Source: Budorcas taxicolor
Taxonomy: Eukaryota > Chordata > Mammalia > Artiodactyla > Bovidae
DNA length: 64,000 nucleotides
Assembly: GCF_023091745.1 (NCBI RefSeq)
Contig: NC_068924.1
Location: 69,394,832-69,458,831 of the forward strand
Direction: 5' to 3'
The number at the start of each line of letters is the position of its first letter. The first letter of the stretch is position 1. Under the pieces are notes generated by a model, which was not told the origin of the DNA, did no database searches, and saw only the letters and a program-made list of their open reading frames with translations. Positions 31,317 to 43,153 of the stretch are shown in pieces. The position numbers were made by a program, and so were the translations under genes.

Positions 31317-31981
31317 ACTTTGAAATGGACAGCTTCTGTATAAGTGGGCTTGGGGATCTTAGTTTCATTTTGTAATGCTAAATTTTTACTTTTAGCTAAT
31401 AAAAATTGACTTAAGTTGGATTATATGGAAATTTGTATCTTCAGAAGGTGGTAGCAACATCCTTTTTCAGAGTTTTAAAGGAAAAAATAAATTTTGATCT
31501 AGTATGTTTGAGTCCTTTGGACAAATATAAAATTAATTTTTTCTAGGCAAACAATGGAAACAAATCCTGACTAATTTAGGCAGGAGAGACGTTTTTTCGA
31601 AGAATATGAGGAAACAGAGAGAATCAATGAGAGACTGAAAGGAAGCTGCGAGAATCAGTGGGAATTAAAGAAAGATTGGTATCAAAACAACACCCAGCCA
31701 ATGTTATCTTTGGATACTGGGAACTGGTGTTGGTATGGCTGCCAGGCTATCCACCTTGGATGCTTCTGCCAGGGCAAGGATCATTGCTAGAATTTGCCCT
31801 CCTAAATGTTCAACCCTCATGGAATTCTGGGAACCACTCATTGTCTTTGGCCTTTCAAGGTCCGAGAACAGCAGAGGCCACCTGCCATTGCTCTTCTTAG
31901 ACATACTTTATCATATCTTGTTGTTTTTTCTTAATCTATAATTCTTCATAGAGATACCCTTTAATTTTTTTTTAATTACTC
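31317..31981. other. No recognised feature
   Basis: About 660 bp. Overlapping short frames on both strands at 31658-31941 have no known domain. The T-rich end (31960-31988) marks the start of the next SINE. Confidence 0.4.
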
Positions 31982-32149
31982 TTTTTTTAAAATTTATGTA
32001 TTTGGCTGGGTCAGGTCTTAACTGCAGCACTTGGGTTCTCTCGATGTGGCACACAGGCTTAGTTGCTCTGCTGCATGTGGGGTCTTGATTTCCAGACCAG
32101 GGATTGAAACCATGTCCTCTGCACCAGGGACCACCAGCGAAGTCCCTTC
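31982..32149 (-). mobile_element. CHR-type SINE, antisense, 8-bp TSD
   Basis: T-rich tail, then tttggctgggtcaggtctt, ggcttagttgctctgctgc, atgtggggtcttgatttcc and a head ending ccaccagcgaagtccc. The repeat aattactc lies at 31974-31981 and 32150-32157. Confidence 0.88.
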
Positions 32150-32157
32150 AATTACTC

Positions 32158-34797
32158 GTTTTGTTAGACTGCCATCTGGCAGAAACCATGATTTGCAGGA
32201 TACACTGTGTGCTAAGAAAGTCAGTCCTTGATTTAATTGTGTTCAGTTTCACAAAGCTAATAACTTGTGTTTGTGTCCTGTGAAACTCTCTCATTTGGAC
32301 TAAATATTGGAAAACTCTGTAGACTCAGTTAGAACTTCAGTTTTTAAAAATGTAACCTTTCAACCCTTGAATATATATTAGGGTGGAAAATATTTATATT
32401 GGGTCTGTGGGTTCTGTTGAAAATCAAGTCTACTTTTAAGTGTCTTAGCACTCATTGCTAATAGCTGAAATGATGCCGTGTTGATACTCTTAAGTGCCCA
32501 GCTTTATCTCATCTTCTCTCATTCCAGGAAGCTAGATGAATTGAGTTGAATTCTGCAACCTGCCTTATGTTTGAGAATAAGCAATGGCTCTGAATTTTCA
32601 ACTTATAAGATGTATCTTATAAATTTTAAAATGGAATTTGTATAATTTTTATATAAAGTTATCCAGGATTTTAATATATCTATATGGTTTCTTGTGTCAG
32701 TCATTAGTTCCACAGTTGGTAAAAAGAGATTATATGCATATAGGTAGATACCTAGCTAGCTAGATGAATCAAAGAATAAAATTGTATGATCAAGGAAAAA
32801 TTGGGCCAAACATATTTAGCAGGCATCTTTATAATTAGGAGAAGAGTTTTCAATCTACTAATGTGTGTTGTCATTTTCTAAGATAAGTTATGGTAGGTAT
32901 CGTTCACCAGTTGTGTTTTATTGGTAGGTTATATTTTAGATAGAGGATCATCTCTTAAAATCAGGATTCCATAGGTTTCAAAAAATGATGTTTTGGATAT
33001 ACGAAATATTTTCTAGCAATCTTGGGTATAATATCCTTATTATGTACACTGAATTGTCAGAAGTTCTGTAAGACCTTAAATGAAAATTCTGACACAATTG
33101 GAAATACCCATGCAATATAACTGTTTGTGAAGTTTGCACAACTTCTCTTGAAGTGTCTCCAAGGACAGTTTATTCTTTACTCAGTGTGGCATCTTTACTT
33201 GCTCTCAAGCAACTCTATATTTTATACTTTTTCTTATGTTGAGCTATAATGTGGTATTTTATAAATTATAGCAGTGGTTCAAGCTTTGTCCTTGGAGGAA
33301 GACAGAATAAATGTACTCCTTATTTCTCAGCTTCCCTGGGTTCACTCAAGTTTTTCCTATGAGTTTTCTAGGTTTCCTCACAAATTTTATCAACTTGGAA
33401 TAACTCTATTTTTCCCCTAGTTCTTTAAAAAGCGGCACTTAGAATCACATTGAGTATTCTGGGTGTGGTTGGATCAATGCAGAGAATGAGACGGAAACCT
33501 GCTGTGTCATTCAAACTGTTTTTCTTTATAACATCAGAAATCTGCAGTCACATCTCACTGTGGATTTATATTAAGGTTGAGATCAACTCAATGCCCCATG
33601 ACTGTTTTCATGTGAACTCTTGCCACAGCATGTCTTCTCTCTCCCATACTTAGGCAATTGATTTTTGAAATCTAAATGCCTATCCCTAAGGTTATGCACA
33701 GCTGAATATTCTTTTGGTGAATTAGTACAATTATACCCTCTAAAGACTCCAAGGTAATAATAATGGTGATGAACACAATGATCCAAAATGGTGAGTTGCC
33801 TCTTAGAGCTTAAAGAGTGTTTTAACATATGTTCTTTCATTTTATCTCTATAATCTACATAGAAATAGTGGCTACTATGAACAACAGCTTGAAGATGAAG
33901 CAGATGAACATCAATAAGATGAACATCAACTTGAAGAGGTATTAGAGGTGCTGGTCTATGATACTCAGATGCCTAGGAAATAGGACAATATGCCTAGGAC
34001 TCTCTCTCTCTCCTGTTGCCTCATTCAAATGTCTTTCTTAAATCAATACATTTGAGTAGAACATATAAGCCACGTTTTACAAGCCAAAGAATCCTGTTTT
34101 GCATGCTTCAATCAACAGTACCTATAAGCCGGGGAACTGCCTTTTTTCCATTCTGTAGCACTTATTAATCTACTGTGAGTTTATCCAAAGCTAGGTACAC
34201 ATGCCCCAGAGTGGGAATTGCTAAATAGCAAGATTTTCTGTTCCCAGATTCCACTTGATTTCTTTTGAAATGTTTTAAATGTAAATTCCTATCTGTAAAT
34301 ATAGACATTAGTCATTAACATGAACACTAGTTGTTCTATTTCAGCAGTGATTATTTATGATTAAAAATGTCATTTCTGTGTTAAAGATCCAAGGGGAAAA
34401 AGTGCCCTCCATTCATTTTCCCTTTCACTCAGCCTAAAAGTTTTAAAGAATTTGGGAAGTGAAAGCTGGAAATATCTACAGATTTGTATTAACTCCATTT
34501 CTCACAAATCAGGGTAGACTTAGTTCCATAGTTTTTTTTTTTTCAAAGAACAGATTAAAAAAGATATATGATATCTTTAAAATAATAAGTTAAGAGAATT
34601 CCAGGGCTGGATGAGTGAAAAGGTACTTTAATCATGTTAGGCATGTGAAAAGACAATATTTTTTTGGAAACCAGTTATTAGTTTGAGGGCTGAGAGGTTA
34701 TTATATATGTATTTTCAGCCACAACACTGGGACCACTGGGGGTATTTATACAGGAAATAGGGTCACAGAGGAAATAAATCACTGTCTTAAGGACACC
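32158..34797. other. Long stretch without a recognised gene or repeat
   Basis: About 2.6 kb. A degraded antisense MIR may lie at 33810-33880 (ttcattttatctctataatc). A 13-bp unit agatgaacatcaa is repeated at 33902-33914 and 33918-33930. The minus frame at 33583-33840 (85 codons) has no known domain. Confidence 0.45.
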
Positions 34798-35007
34798 TGC
34801 CTGCACACCAAGTCGCTTCGGTCATGTCCCACTCTGTGTGACCCCATGGACTGTAGCCCACCCAGCTCCTCTCTCCATGGGGTTCTCCAGGCAAGAATAC
34901 TGGAGTGGGTTGCCATTTCCTTCTCCAGGGATCTTCCCAACCCAGGGATCGAACCTGGGTCTCTTAGGTCTCCTGCATTAGCAGGCAGGTTCTTTAGCAC
35001 CAGTGCC
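34798..35007 (-). mobile_element. Bov-tA SINE, antisense
   Basis: Full-length copy from tail (accaagtcgcttcggtcatg) to head (tttagcaccagtgcc). A short extra tract (ttaggtctcctg) lies in the head. Confidence 0.93.
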
Positions 35008-35362
35008 ATAAACCCCTTTCCTCAAGAACACAGGGAAAATAAGCCTCAGCAACACAGTTCAACTATAGTCTAGAATTGCTCCAAAGTAGTTTAAAAGAAA
35101 TGCCTTGGGGGTAACTGAAACCATCTGTCTCTAGTCTCTACCTATTAGAATCTGAAGTGACAGCCAGTGAAATGAGATAATTTTCCTGATGACATCCTCC
35201 ATATATATATTGTCTAGTCCCAGAATAAAAATATTGAAGATATAATCACATGAAGAAGACCATAAAACATCCATATTAACCAAAGATGCTCTTCTTTTAT
35301 TAAAACCAAAAGATAATCAGTAAACCCAGCAGTATTGACATTTTCCAAGTTTAGCTTTAGGT
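35008..35362. other. No recognised feature
   Basis: About 350 bp of AT-rich DNA; the TSD of the next BovB begins at 35363. Confidence 0.4.
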
Positions 35363-35374
35363 AATATGATTTTT

Positions 35375-36705
35375 TTCATCCAATCCCAAAGAAAGGCAAT
35401 GCCAAAGAATGCTCAAACTACCACACAATTGCACTCATCTCACACGCTAGTAAAATAATGCTCAAAATTCTCCAAGCCAGGCTTCAGCAATACATGAACC
35501 GTGAACTTCCAGACGTTCAAGCTGGTTTTAGAAAAGGCAGAGGAACCAGAGATCAAATTGCCAACATCCGCTGGATCATGGAAAAAGCAAGAGAGTTCCA
35601 GACAAACATCTACTTCTGCTTTATTGACTAGGCCAAAGCCTTTGACTGTGTGGATCACAAGAAACTGTGAACAATTCTGACAGAGATGGGAATACCAGAC
35701 CACCTGACCTGCCTCTTGAGAAACCTGTATGCAGGTCAGGAAGCAACAGTTAGACCTGGACATGGAACAACAGACTGGTTCCAAATAGGAAAAGGAGTAC
35801 ATCAAGGCTGTATATTGTCAGCCTGCTTATTTAACTTATATGCAGAGTACATCATGAGAAACGCTGGACTGGAAGAAACACAAGCTGGAATCAAGATTGC
35901 CAGGAGAAATATCAATAACCTCAGATATGCAGATGATACCACCCTTATGGCAGAAAATGAAGAGGAACTAAAAAGCCTCTTGATGAAAGTGAAAGAGGAG
36001 AGTGAAAAAGTTGGCTTAAAGCTCAACATTCAGAAAATGAAGATCATGGCATCTGGTCCCATCACTTCATGGCAAATAGATGGGGAAACAGTGGAAACAG
36101 TGTCAGAATTTATTTTGGGGGGCTCCAAAATCACTGCAGGTGGTGACTGCAGCCAGGAATTTAAAAGAGGCTTACTCCTTGGAAGGAAAGTTATGACCAA
36201 CCTAGATAACTTATTGAAAAGCAGAGACATTATTTTGCCAACAAAGGTCCGTCTAGTCAAGGCTATGGTTTTTCCAGTGGTCATGTATGGAAGTGAGAGT
36301 TGGACTGTGAAGAAAGCTGAGCACCGAAGAATTGATGCTTTTGAACTGTGGTGTTGGAGAAGACTCTTGAGGGTCCCTTGGACTACAAAGAGATCCAACC
36401 AGTCCTTTCTGAAGGAGATCAGCCCTGGGATTTCTTTGGAAGGACTGATGCTAAAGCTGAAACTCCAATACTTTGGCCACCTCATGCGAAGAGTTGGTTC
36501 ACTGGAAAAGACTCTGATGCTGGAAGGGATTGGGGGCAGGAGGAAAAGGGGACAAAAGAGGATGAGATGGCTGGATGGCATCACCGACTTGATGGATGTG
36601 AGTCTGGGTGAACTCCGGGAGTTGGTGATGGACAGGGAGGCCTGGTGTGCTGCGATTCATGGGGTTGCAAAGAGTCAGACACAACTAAGCGACTGAACTG
36701 AACTG
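35375..36705 (+). mobile_element. BovB LINE, 1.33 kb, sense, 12-bp TSD
   Basis: Cleanest BovB insertion in the window: the perfect direct repeat aatatgattttt is at 35363-35374 and 36706-36717. It is 5'-truncated at the IPKKGNAKECSNY segment and ends in the BovB tail with gactgaactgaactg. Two in-frame stops, TAG at 35629-35631 in motif A (FIDY changed to FID-stop) and TGA at 35668-35670 (Trp codon), break the RT. Everything after is open to the natural end. Confidence 0.97.
35686..36696 (+). pseudogene. BovB RT C-terminal half, longest open frame in window
   Basis: 336 codons from MGIPDHLTCLLRNLYAGQEA to the natural C-terminus HGVAKSQTQLSD. It has motif B (GVHQGCILSACLFNLY), motif C (LRYADDTTLMAEN), the thumb region, and the conserved RTE C-terminal ELWCWRRLLRVPW and MLKLKLQYFGHLMRR blocks. 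This copy retains CGA (Arg) at 36325-36327 where most others have TGA. It lacks endonuclease and motif A, so it cannot act alone. Confidence 0.9.
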
Positions 36706-36717
36706 AATATGATTTTT

Positions 36718-37035
36718 ATCTAAAACACAAAGTATTGTGATGATGATAATGGTGGTGATGATATATAATGAATGAATAAACTAAAATGTGCTTTTTACTG
36801 TCAAATCAGCTGCTTTTCAAATGTATTTATTTCCTTATTTTAACAGTGATAAAATTGTGGTAGATTAAAAACACTCTGGACATGGCATTTATAGCTTCTC
36901 TTATCGAGGTGATGTCTGTTTACACAAACTTTCATCTGTTATGATCTCATGAGTTTATTTTGACCAATAGAATATGGCATCAACAATCCTTCTCACAGGT
37001 TTTGGGTCCAAAGGGATTGTACCAGAGAAGCATTA
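36718..37035. other. No recognised feature
   Basis: About 320 bp, AT-rich, with an imperfect gatgat/ggtgat run at 36739-36762. Confidence 0.4.
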
Positions 37036-37045
37036 TCCACATTTG

Positions 37046-37258
37046 AAGTGAAGTGAAGTCGCTCAGTCGTGTCCAACTCTTTGCAACCCTATGGACTGTA
37101 GCCTGCCAGGCTCCTCCGTCCATGGGAATTTCCTGGCAAGAATAATGGAGTGGGTTTCCATTTCCTTCTCCAGGGGACCTTCCCAACCCAGGGATCGAAC
37201 CCAGGTTTCCTGCATTGCAGGCAGAGTCCTTACACTCTGAACCACCAGGGAAGTCATT
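37046..37258 (-). mobile_element. Bov-tA SINE, antisense, 10-bp TSD
   Basis: Complete copy with the perfect repeat tccacatttg at 37036-37045 and 37259-37268. The tail keeps the gaagtgaagtgaagtcgctc reiteration. Confidence 0.96.
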
Positions 37259-37512
37259 TCCACATTTGGACCTAAAGAAAAGGACAAGATTGTCGAGAAT
37301 GATCTTGACACCAGGACAGGATTGGATCTGGGGAGCCATGAATGATGTTCAATGTTTTTCCAGTGTGGGGCAAAGAAAAAAAAAATGTTGACAGAAGGTG
37401 GTCTATAGTAGACTGTAACAGTAATGATCCCCCCAAAATGATGCTTTCTGGTCTCTAAGCCTTAATGTAGCTCTTCTCAAACTAATTCTTGCCTTGAGTA
37501 TGAGACACACTC

Positions 37513-37591
37513 TCTTCCTGACCCAGGAATCGAACTGTAGTTTCCTGCATTGCAGCCAGATTCTTTACCAACTGAGCGATCAGGGAAGCCC
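37513..37591 (-). mobile_element. Bov-tA head fragment, antisense
   Basis: About 80 bp of the head half (cttcctgacccaggaatcg through gatcagggaagccc). The tail is absent, so a later deletion is needed to explain it. Confidence 0.85.
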
Positions 37592-39794
37592 TGGAACCAT
37601 GAGACATTAGCAAACCTCAATAAGCAGATATTTGATGAGCGCCAGCATACTGACATTGCCATCTTAAATGCTGTTCCTACCAGATGAAGAAACTTGAGAT
37701 GAAAGAATGTGTGGTGAGAGAGACATTCGAGGCATCAGCTGAGTACCAATTAGATGAGTGAGACCTTCTTCGACGCAGCTCCATGACATACCTAACCTAT
37801 CCTGACTCCTACACCTTACTGTTGCCTGGCAAGCCAAGATTTGAGATTTGGCCTGCCCCAAATCTTTGACCCTTACTACCCATTTCTTTTATCAAAAATG
37901 TGTTCTCCTTTAGTCCTCTGTTTGGCAGATTGCATTACTTACATCATTGTTTATTACAATGGCTAAAAAAGAAAGCCTAAATTTGCTTTTGCTAAATTTT
38001 GGAGAGATTATCAGGATGGGTTCAGAGACTACAATCAAGATCATCTGGGTCTTGAATCTGAATTTCCTTGGGACAAGAAGCTGTTATCACAGATGAATAA
38101 TTACCTCATTTTAGAAGTGAAAGACCTCTAAAATGTGTTACACATCCATCAAAAAAAAAACTCTTTTCATTTAGCAGTCCTAAACTTGTGTCGCAGCCAA
38201 AATGAAACAATATAGCTTGGTAATATGATGAATATGCATCAGATTTCTATTTATAAGTTTTAATACCTGAATTGAACTGATGATTAGTTTTCATTCATAC
38301 ACAATTGTAAGCTGTGTGAGAACACAGATCTGTGTATTTCTTGAGAGAAAGACAGTGACTGCCGCATGAGTTAGAGCTCAATCAATAGTTAAGTCAACAG
38401 ATGAGAGTCTCTCCTAGAATGTGTTTTCGTGGACAAATAAGTTGTCATGACAAGCAGGAATGCTAACAAACATGCCATGCGTTTCAGAGACCTAGTATAG
38501 AAAAGCTTGCAATTAGTTCATCATGGATTAGTTCATCATGGATTAGTTCATCATGGATTAGTTCACACGATCTTGTCACATTTCTAATGACTACGTCAAA
38601 TTGAAACACAGAAACTAGAGTTCTGAATGATTATGATCTTTTCAAAAAACAACAGATTGACCATTGGCAGTCAAATGTTTCTAATTCCCAAATTATACTG
38701 GGAGTTTTCTAAGCCAATGTTTTCCAAGCCCCTGTCTTTCGGTACCATTTTCACTACTGTGAGGTTATAACTCCATAATCTATACCGTTCTTTACTGGAT
38801 ATGTATTTAATTAGCTCATTTGTTAAACATTTCAAATGAAACTTTATATCTTAAGATACTTATAAAACTAATATAACCCTTTACATATATCTATACAATT
38901 AATTAAATTAAAGCAAATTATTTACTTCTTGCTACATACCATTGACTCAAATATGCTCTGAGGTGGTTGTCCATCCTCTTTTAATTGTTTTACTTTGGCT
39001 AACAAGTTGAAGACATATTAGCACCGAACTGGGCCTTTCTCCTTGACATAATCCAGATGAAATGAAATAAAATTGAAAATGGAATTTCATTGTCATTATG
39101 TGTCCTGTTATTATTCATGTTATTTAAAATGAAATTTATTTCTGCTCTAAGTACCAACTGCACAGCACATGTTCAATGATCTGGAAAACATGACCCTAGG
39201 CCATATTACTTCTTCAAATCTGGTAAAGTATGTGTTCTTTCTCTTTCTATTTCCATATTATAATTGTGTCCTAAATATACATATACAGATATTTCTAGAT
39301 AATATAGCTCAATCTTTTATCATTTTAGAAAAGATATGGTCCAAACGGACTACCATTAAGCACCGGACATTAAAGAAATCTATTTTAGAGTTAGTGCAAA
39401 AATGTGTTTTATTGTAATTAACCAATGAAATATTTTTTTCAAGTCAAAATGTGGATGAGTTCATCATTAGCAGTTTTATATTCTTGAATGTAACACTTTC
39501 CTAAGAACTCTCCTACTGTTAAAAGGATATTTTTCTCAAAGTACTTTTTTTATTTTCCACTTTCAAGGCAATTTCTTAAAAATCCCATTCACAGAATGGA
39601 TTTCATGACCTTCCTATAGATTTTTTCCTTGGCTCCTTGAAGAATCTCACCATTATATTAAACTTGATTCTTTAAGGTCACCAGCAACATTTCAGTTGCC
39701 ATAAATTATAGACCTTTCTTTCTATACATAATTTTTAAGTATTCCTACTTCACTACTTAACTTGCCTTTGCTTCTGTGAGGCTGGGATCACTTG
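37592..39794. other. Long stretch without a recognised gene or repeat, apart from a minisatellite
   Basis: About 2.2 kb, AT-rich. It contains the 15-bp minisatellite at 38512-38565 and an A-run at 38151-38160. No coding signal. Confidence 0.45.
38512..38565 (+). repeat. Minisatellite, 15-bp unit, 3.6 copies
   Basis: The unit attagttcatcatgg is repeated exactly at 38512-38526, 38527-38541 and 38542-38556, with a partial copy attagttca at 38557-38565. The lack of any mismatch suggests a young or actively slipping array. Confidence 0.97.
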
Positions 39795-39991
39795 GCTCAA
39801 ACTGTTTCTGTATCTTTCCTTCTATGGCTTCAATTATCTCCTCTCTGTACGTGAGTTTGAGTACAAGTTCTGGCTGTTATCTCTGGTTGTCTGCTGTACC
39901 TAGGAGATAAAAGCCCCTGGACTGGGATATAGGAATGGAGACTGCAACCAAAACTCTCCACTGATCAGATCAAAAATGAACTTAGCTGTTA
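39795..39991 (+). repeat. L2 LINE, part 1
   Basis: ttctatggcttcaattatct, then the ttatctctggttgtctgctg zone, then a piece like atcaaaaatgaacttag are collinear with sense L2 coding sequence (catggcttcaattaccatc, aaaactgaactc). Interrupted by a SINE at 39992. Confidence 0.55.
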
Positions 39992-40208
39992 GTGCCTCCA
40001 TGCCTGTGCACGTGTGCAGTCGTACCTGACTCCTTGCGACCCCATGGGCTGTAGCCAGCCAGGCTCCTCTGTCTGGGATTTTCCAGGCAAGGATACTGGA
40101 GTGGGTTGCCAGTTCCTTCTCTGGGGGTTCTTCCTGACCCAGGGATAGAACCTTGTGTCTCCTGTCTTGGCAGACAGATTCTTTTCCACTGAGTCACCTG
40201 GGGAGCCT
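39992..40208 (-). mobile_element. Bov-tA SINE, antisense, inside L2
   Basis: Complete antisense copy, from gtgcagtcgtacctgactcc in the tail to ccactgagtcacctggggag at the head. Flanks tagtgcctc (about 39991) and tagtcctc (about 40208) are TSD-like. Confidence 0.92.
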
Positions 40209-40299
40209 AGTCCTCATTTTTTATTCCTATTGTTCTTATTGTCAATTTCATCCATCTAGTATTTCAAGCCTAAAGTCTTGGCATCATCTCACTGACATT
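40209..40299 (+). repeat. L2 LINE, part 2
   Basis: agcctaaagtcttggcatca then tctcactgacat matches the L2 segment agcctaaaacctaggcgtcatccttgac. Interrupted by BovB at 40300. Confidence 0.55.
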
Positions 40300-40905
40300 T
40301 TGTTGTTGTCATTTAGTAGCTGAGTCATGTCTGCTTGTTTGTGACTCCATGGATGGTGGTGAGTCAGGCTCCTCTGTCCTTCACTATCTTCCAAAGTTTG
40401 CTCAAATTCATGTCCATTGAGTCAATGATGCAACCCTACCATTTCATCCTCTGCTGCCCTCTGCTCTTTTTGCCTTTCACAGTCTTTCATAGCATCAGGG
40501 TCTTTTCCAATGAGTCAGTTCTTCGCATCAGGTGGCCAAAGTATTAGAGCTGCAGCTTCAGCAGCAGTTCTTCCAATGAATATTCAGGGTTGATTTACTT
40601 TGGGATTGACTGATTTGATCTTTTTGCAGTCCAAGGGACTATCAAGAGTCTTCTCCAGTACCACAATTCAAAAGCATCAATTTTTCAGCTCTCAGCCTTC
40701 TTTATGGTCCAACTCTCACATCTGTATATGACTATGGGGAAAACCATAGTTTTGACTATATGGACCACTTTGTCAGCAAAGTGATGTCTCTGCTTTTTAA
40801 TATGCTGTCTAGGATTGTCATAGCTTTCCTTCCAAGGAGCAAGTATCTTTGGATTCATGGCTGCAGTCACTGTCCACAGTGATTTTGGAGGCCAAGAAAA
40901 TAAAA
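40300..40905 (-). mobile_element. BovB LINE, 0.6 kb, antisense, inside L2
   Basis: Runs from the tail (ttgttgttgtcatttagtag) to the thumb coding region (ctgcagtcactgtccacag). Diverged. TGA on the minus strand at 40685-40687 at the same codon as other copies. Confidence 0.93.
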
Positions 40906-41235
40906 ACTACCTTTAAACAAATGGCCTGATCTTATGTTATACCTGCAAAATATAAATTCTTGTCCTCATTCTTGCTACCTATAATTCAGGCCATAGTTAC
41001 ATCTTACTTTTCCTATTGCATTGAAGTCTTTACTATTCTCCTTACCTCTAGTCTCTGACTCTTCCAATTCATCTTGAACAAGATAGCCAAATTGTTCTTC
41101 ACATAGGATGATGCTCCTTCCTGGTCAAACCATGACTTCACCCCAAATCAGTCAGTATCATCCAAATATCCCCCAATTAAAGTTCAAACATCTTAGTCTA
41201 GAGTTTATATCTTCACATGACCTCATTATCCTTTT
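40906..41235 (+). repeat. L2 LINE, part 3
   Basis: tcattcttgctacctataat, tcaggccatagttacatctt, ttttcctattgcattgaag, ccttacctctagtctctgac and ccaattcatcttgaacaag follow the sense L2 order (ctattgcaatagcctcc, ccagtctctcc, atccatcctgcacactg). Confidence 0.7.
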
Positions 41236-42487
41236 ACTCAGTATGTATTTACTTTCCACCTTTGATTGGGCATTTTATTAAAAAGCAGGTTAATAAAAAT
41301 TATACATAAATTTTAAACATTCTGATCGAAGAAAAATTACCTACATTAACTTTCATTTGCCAGTCATTTCATGCAGAGCCCCTAGCCCATATTTTTTTCC
41401 TTTGTGGTATGAATTCACCCATTGTATGAATCACATACTTTTTCCGGTTTTAGTTTCCTTAGAATGGAATAAGTCTTTAGAGATATTTGTGGAGCAATTT
41501 GAGTACACAATCCTATTAAAATTTAAAATTTTATTCTAAACTTCTATATTCAACCTTTTTCACCTCCTAATTCTGCCATAATTTTTTAGTGATTCATCTA
41601 TGTTGTGTCCTTTCAAAACATTATCTTATCATTTACAGAAAAAATAACTGTCTTTCTTTTTGCATCTATATTTATTTGGCTAACATATTTTTAAACCACT
41701 ATATATTTACAATAACATAAAACATTGATATGAGCAGTTTTAGAATCAAAGGCAAGGAACTCCTGATAATCACACAATCAATTTGTAGAAGCAGAAATGT
41801 GTAAATGTGTTCTGGAGTAGTTTAGCAGCCCTAAAATTCAATATGCCATGACTATCAGAAATAAAATTTACCGAAATCAAGGAGGGCATTGGTTATTCAG
41901 CAACTTGAGGTTAGTTAAGGGAGACACGTTGTACTTGCTTGTCTCCACTGAAAATAAAAGTTGTAACTTTCTTTCCCACAGTCCTCTCTCGACTCAGCCC
42001 ACTCAAATTAACAAGTTTTTTAAGTGTATTAATTTTAAGTTCCAACTCAAATTCTATCTTTCCATATTCAGTTCCCTGATGCTCCTATAGGAAAATAAAT
42101 TTCCCTATTAAGCCACAATAGCAATTGTATATGTACAAATGCAGGACAATTCTTCTCCTTTGAATTATAGTTATTACTTTGTATATATTATTGTGTTTGG
42201 AATGCAGGTGTCATTATTGAATTACCTTAGTATCCTCCACAGACTGTAGCATGAAGAAAGTAAAATGAGCATACAATTATTGTATAATCAGGTTACTCCT
42301 CTATGGATACTGAGACTTGGATTAAAAAGGGTTAATGGTGGAATTTATATAAAATATTACCAACCAATGGATATAGTTTGAACATAGGTGTTCATTCATT
42401 AGATATCTTAATTTGCACTTGAATATCTTTTAATGGGTAATTGCTAACTTTCAAAAAAGTTTTAAGTTTTTGTTAAAAGGTTTGCTT
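41236..42487. other. Long stretch without a recognised feature
   Basis: About 1.25 kb of AT-rich DNA. Short frames at 41357-41539 and 41848-42090 have no family signature. Confidence 0.45.
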
Positions 42488-42489
42488 AA

Positions 42490-42978
42490 ATGGTAAAATT
42501 TACATCAGTGACAAATAGATTTAGGGGTCTAGATCTGATAGATAGACTGCCAGATGAACTATGGATGGAGGTCCGTGACATTGTACAGGAGACAGGGATC
42601 AAGACTATCCCCATGGAAAAGAAATGCGAAAAAGCAAAATGCTTATCTGAGGAAGTCTTACAAATAGCTGTGGAACGAAGAGAAGTGAAAAGCAAAGGAG
42701 AAAAGGAAATATATAAGCATCTGAATGCAGAGTTCCAAAGAATAGCAAGGAGAGATAAGAAAGCCTTCCTCAGTGATCAATGCAAAGAAATAGAGGGAAA
42801 CAACAGAATGGGAAAGACTAGAGATCTCTTCAAGAAAATTAGTGATACCAAGGGAACATTTCATGCAAAGACGGGCTCGATAAAGGACAGAAATGGTATG
42901 GACCTAAAAGAAGCAGAAGATATTAAGAAGAGGTGGCAAGAATACACAGAAGAACTGTGCAAAAAAAGATCTTCATGA
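42490..42978 (+). pseudogene. BovB linker domain remnant
   Basis: 162 codons of the region between endonuclease and RT: LPDELWMEVRDIVQETGIKT, GEKEIYKHLNAEFQRIARRD, KKAFLSDQCKEIEGNNRMGK, DLKEAEDIKKRWQEYTEEL. It ends KKRSS through a frameshift at the A7 run; the unshifted reading would go on to KDLHDP. Confidence 0.85.
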
Positions 42979-43153
42979 CCCAGATAATCAAGATGGTGTG
43001 ATCACTCACCTAGTCAGGCATCCTGGAATGTGAAGTCAAGTGGGCCTTGGAAAGCATCACTACGAACAAAGCAAGTGGAGGTGATGGAATTCCAGTTGAA
43101 CTATTTCAAATCCTGAAAGACAATGTTGTGAAAGTGCTGCACTTTGGATAAAT

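Noticed and set aside
35686..36696. 336-codon open frame as a functional gene
   Set aside because: It is the C-terminal half of a BovB RT with in-frame stops just upstream (35629, 35668), a TSD at both ends and no promoter or endonuclease. It is a truncated retrotransposon.
38512..38565. CRISPR array
   Set aside because: The 15-bp units are directly contiguous with no spacers, and the host is a mammal.
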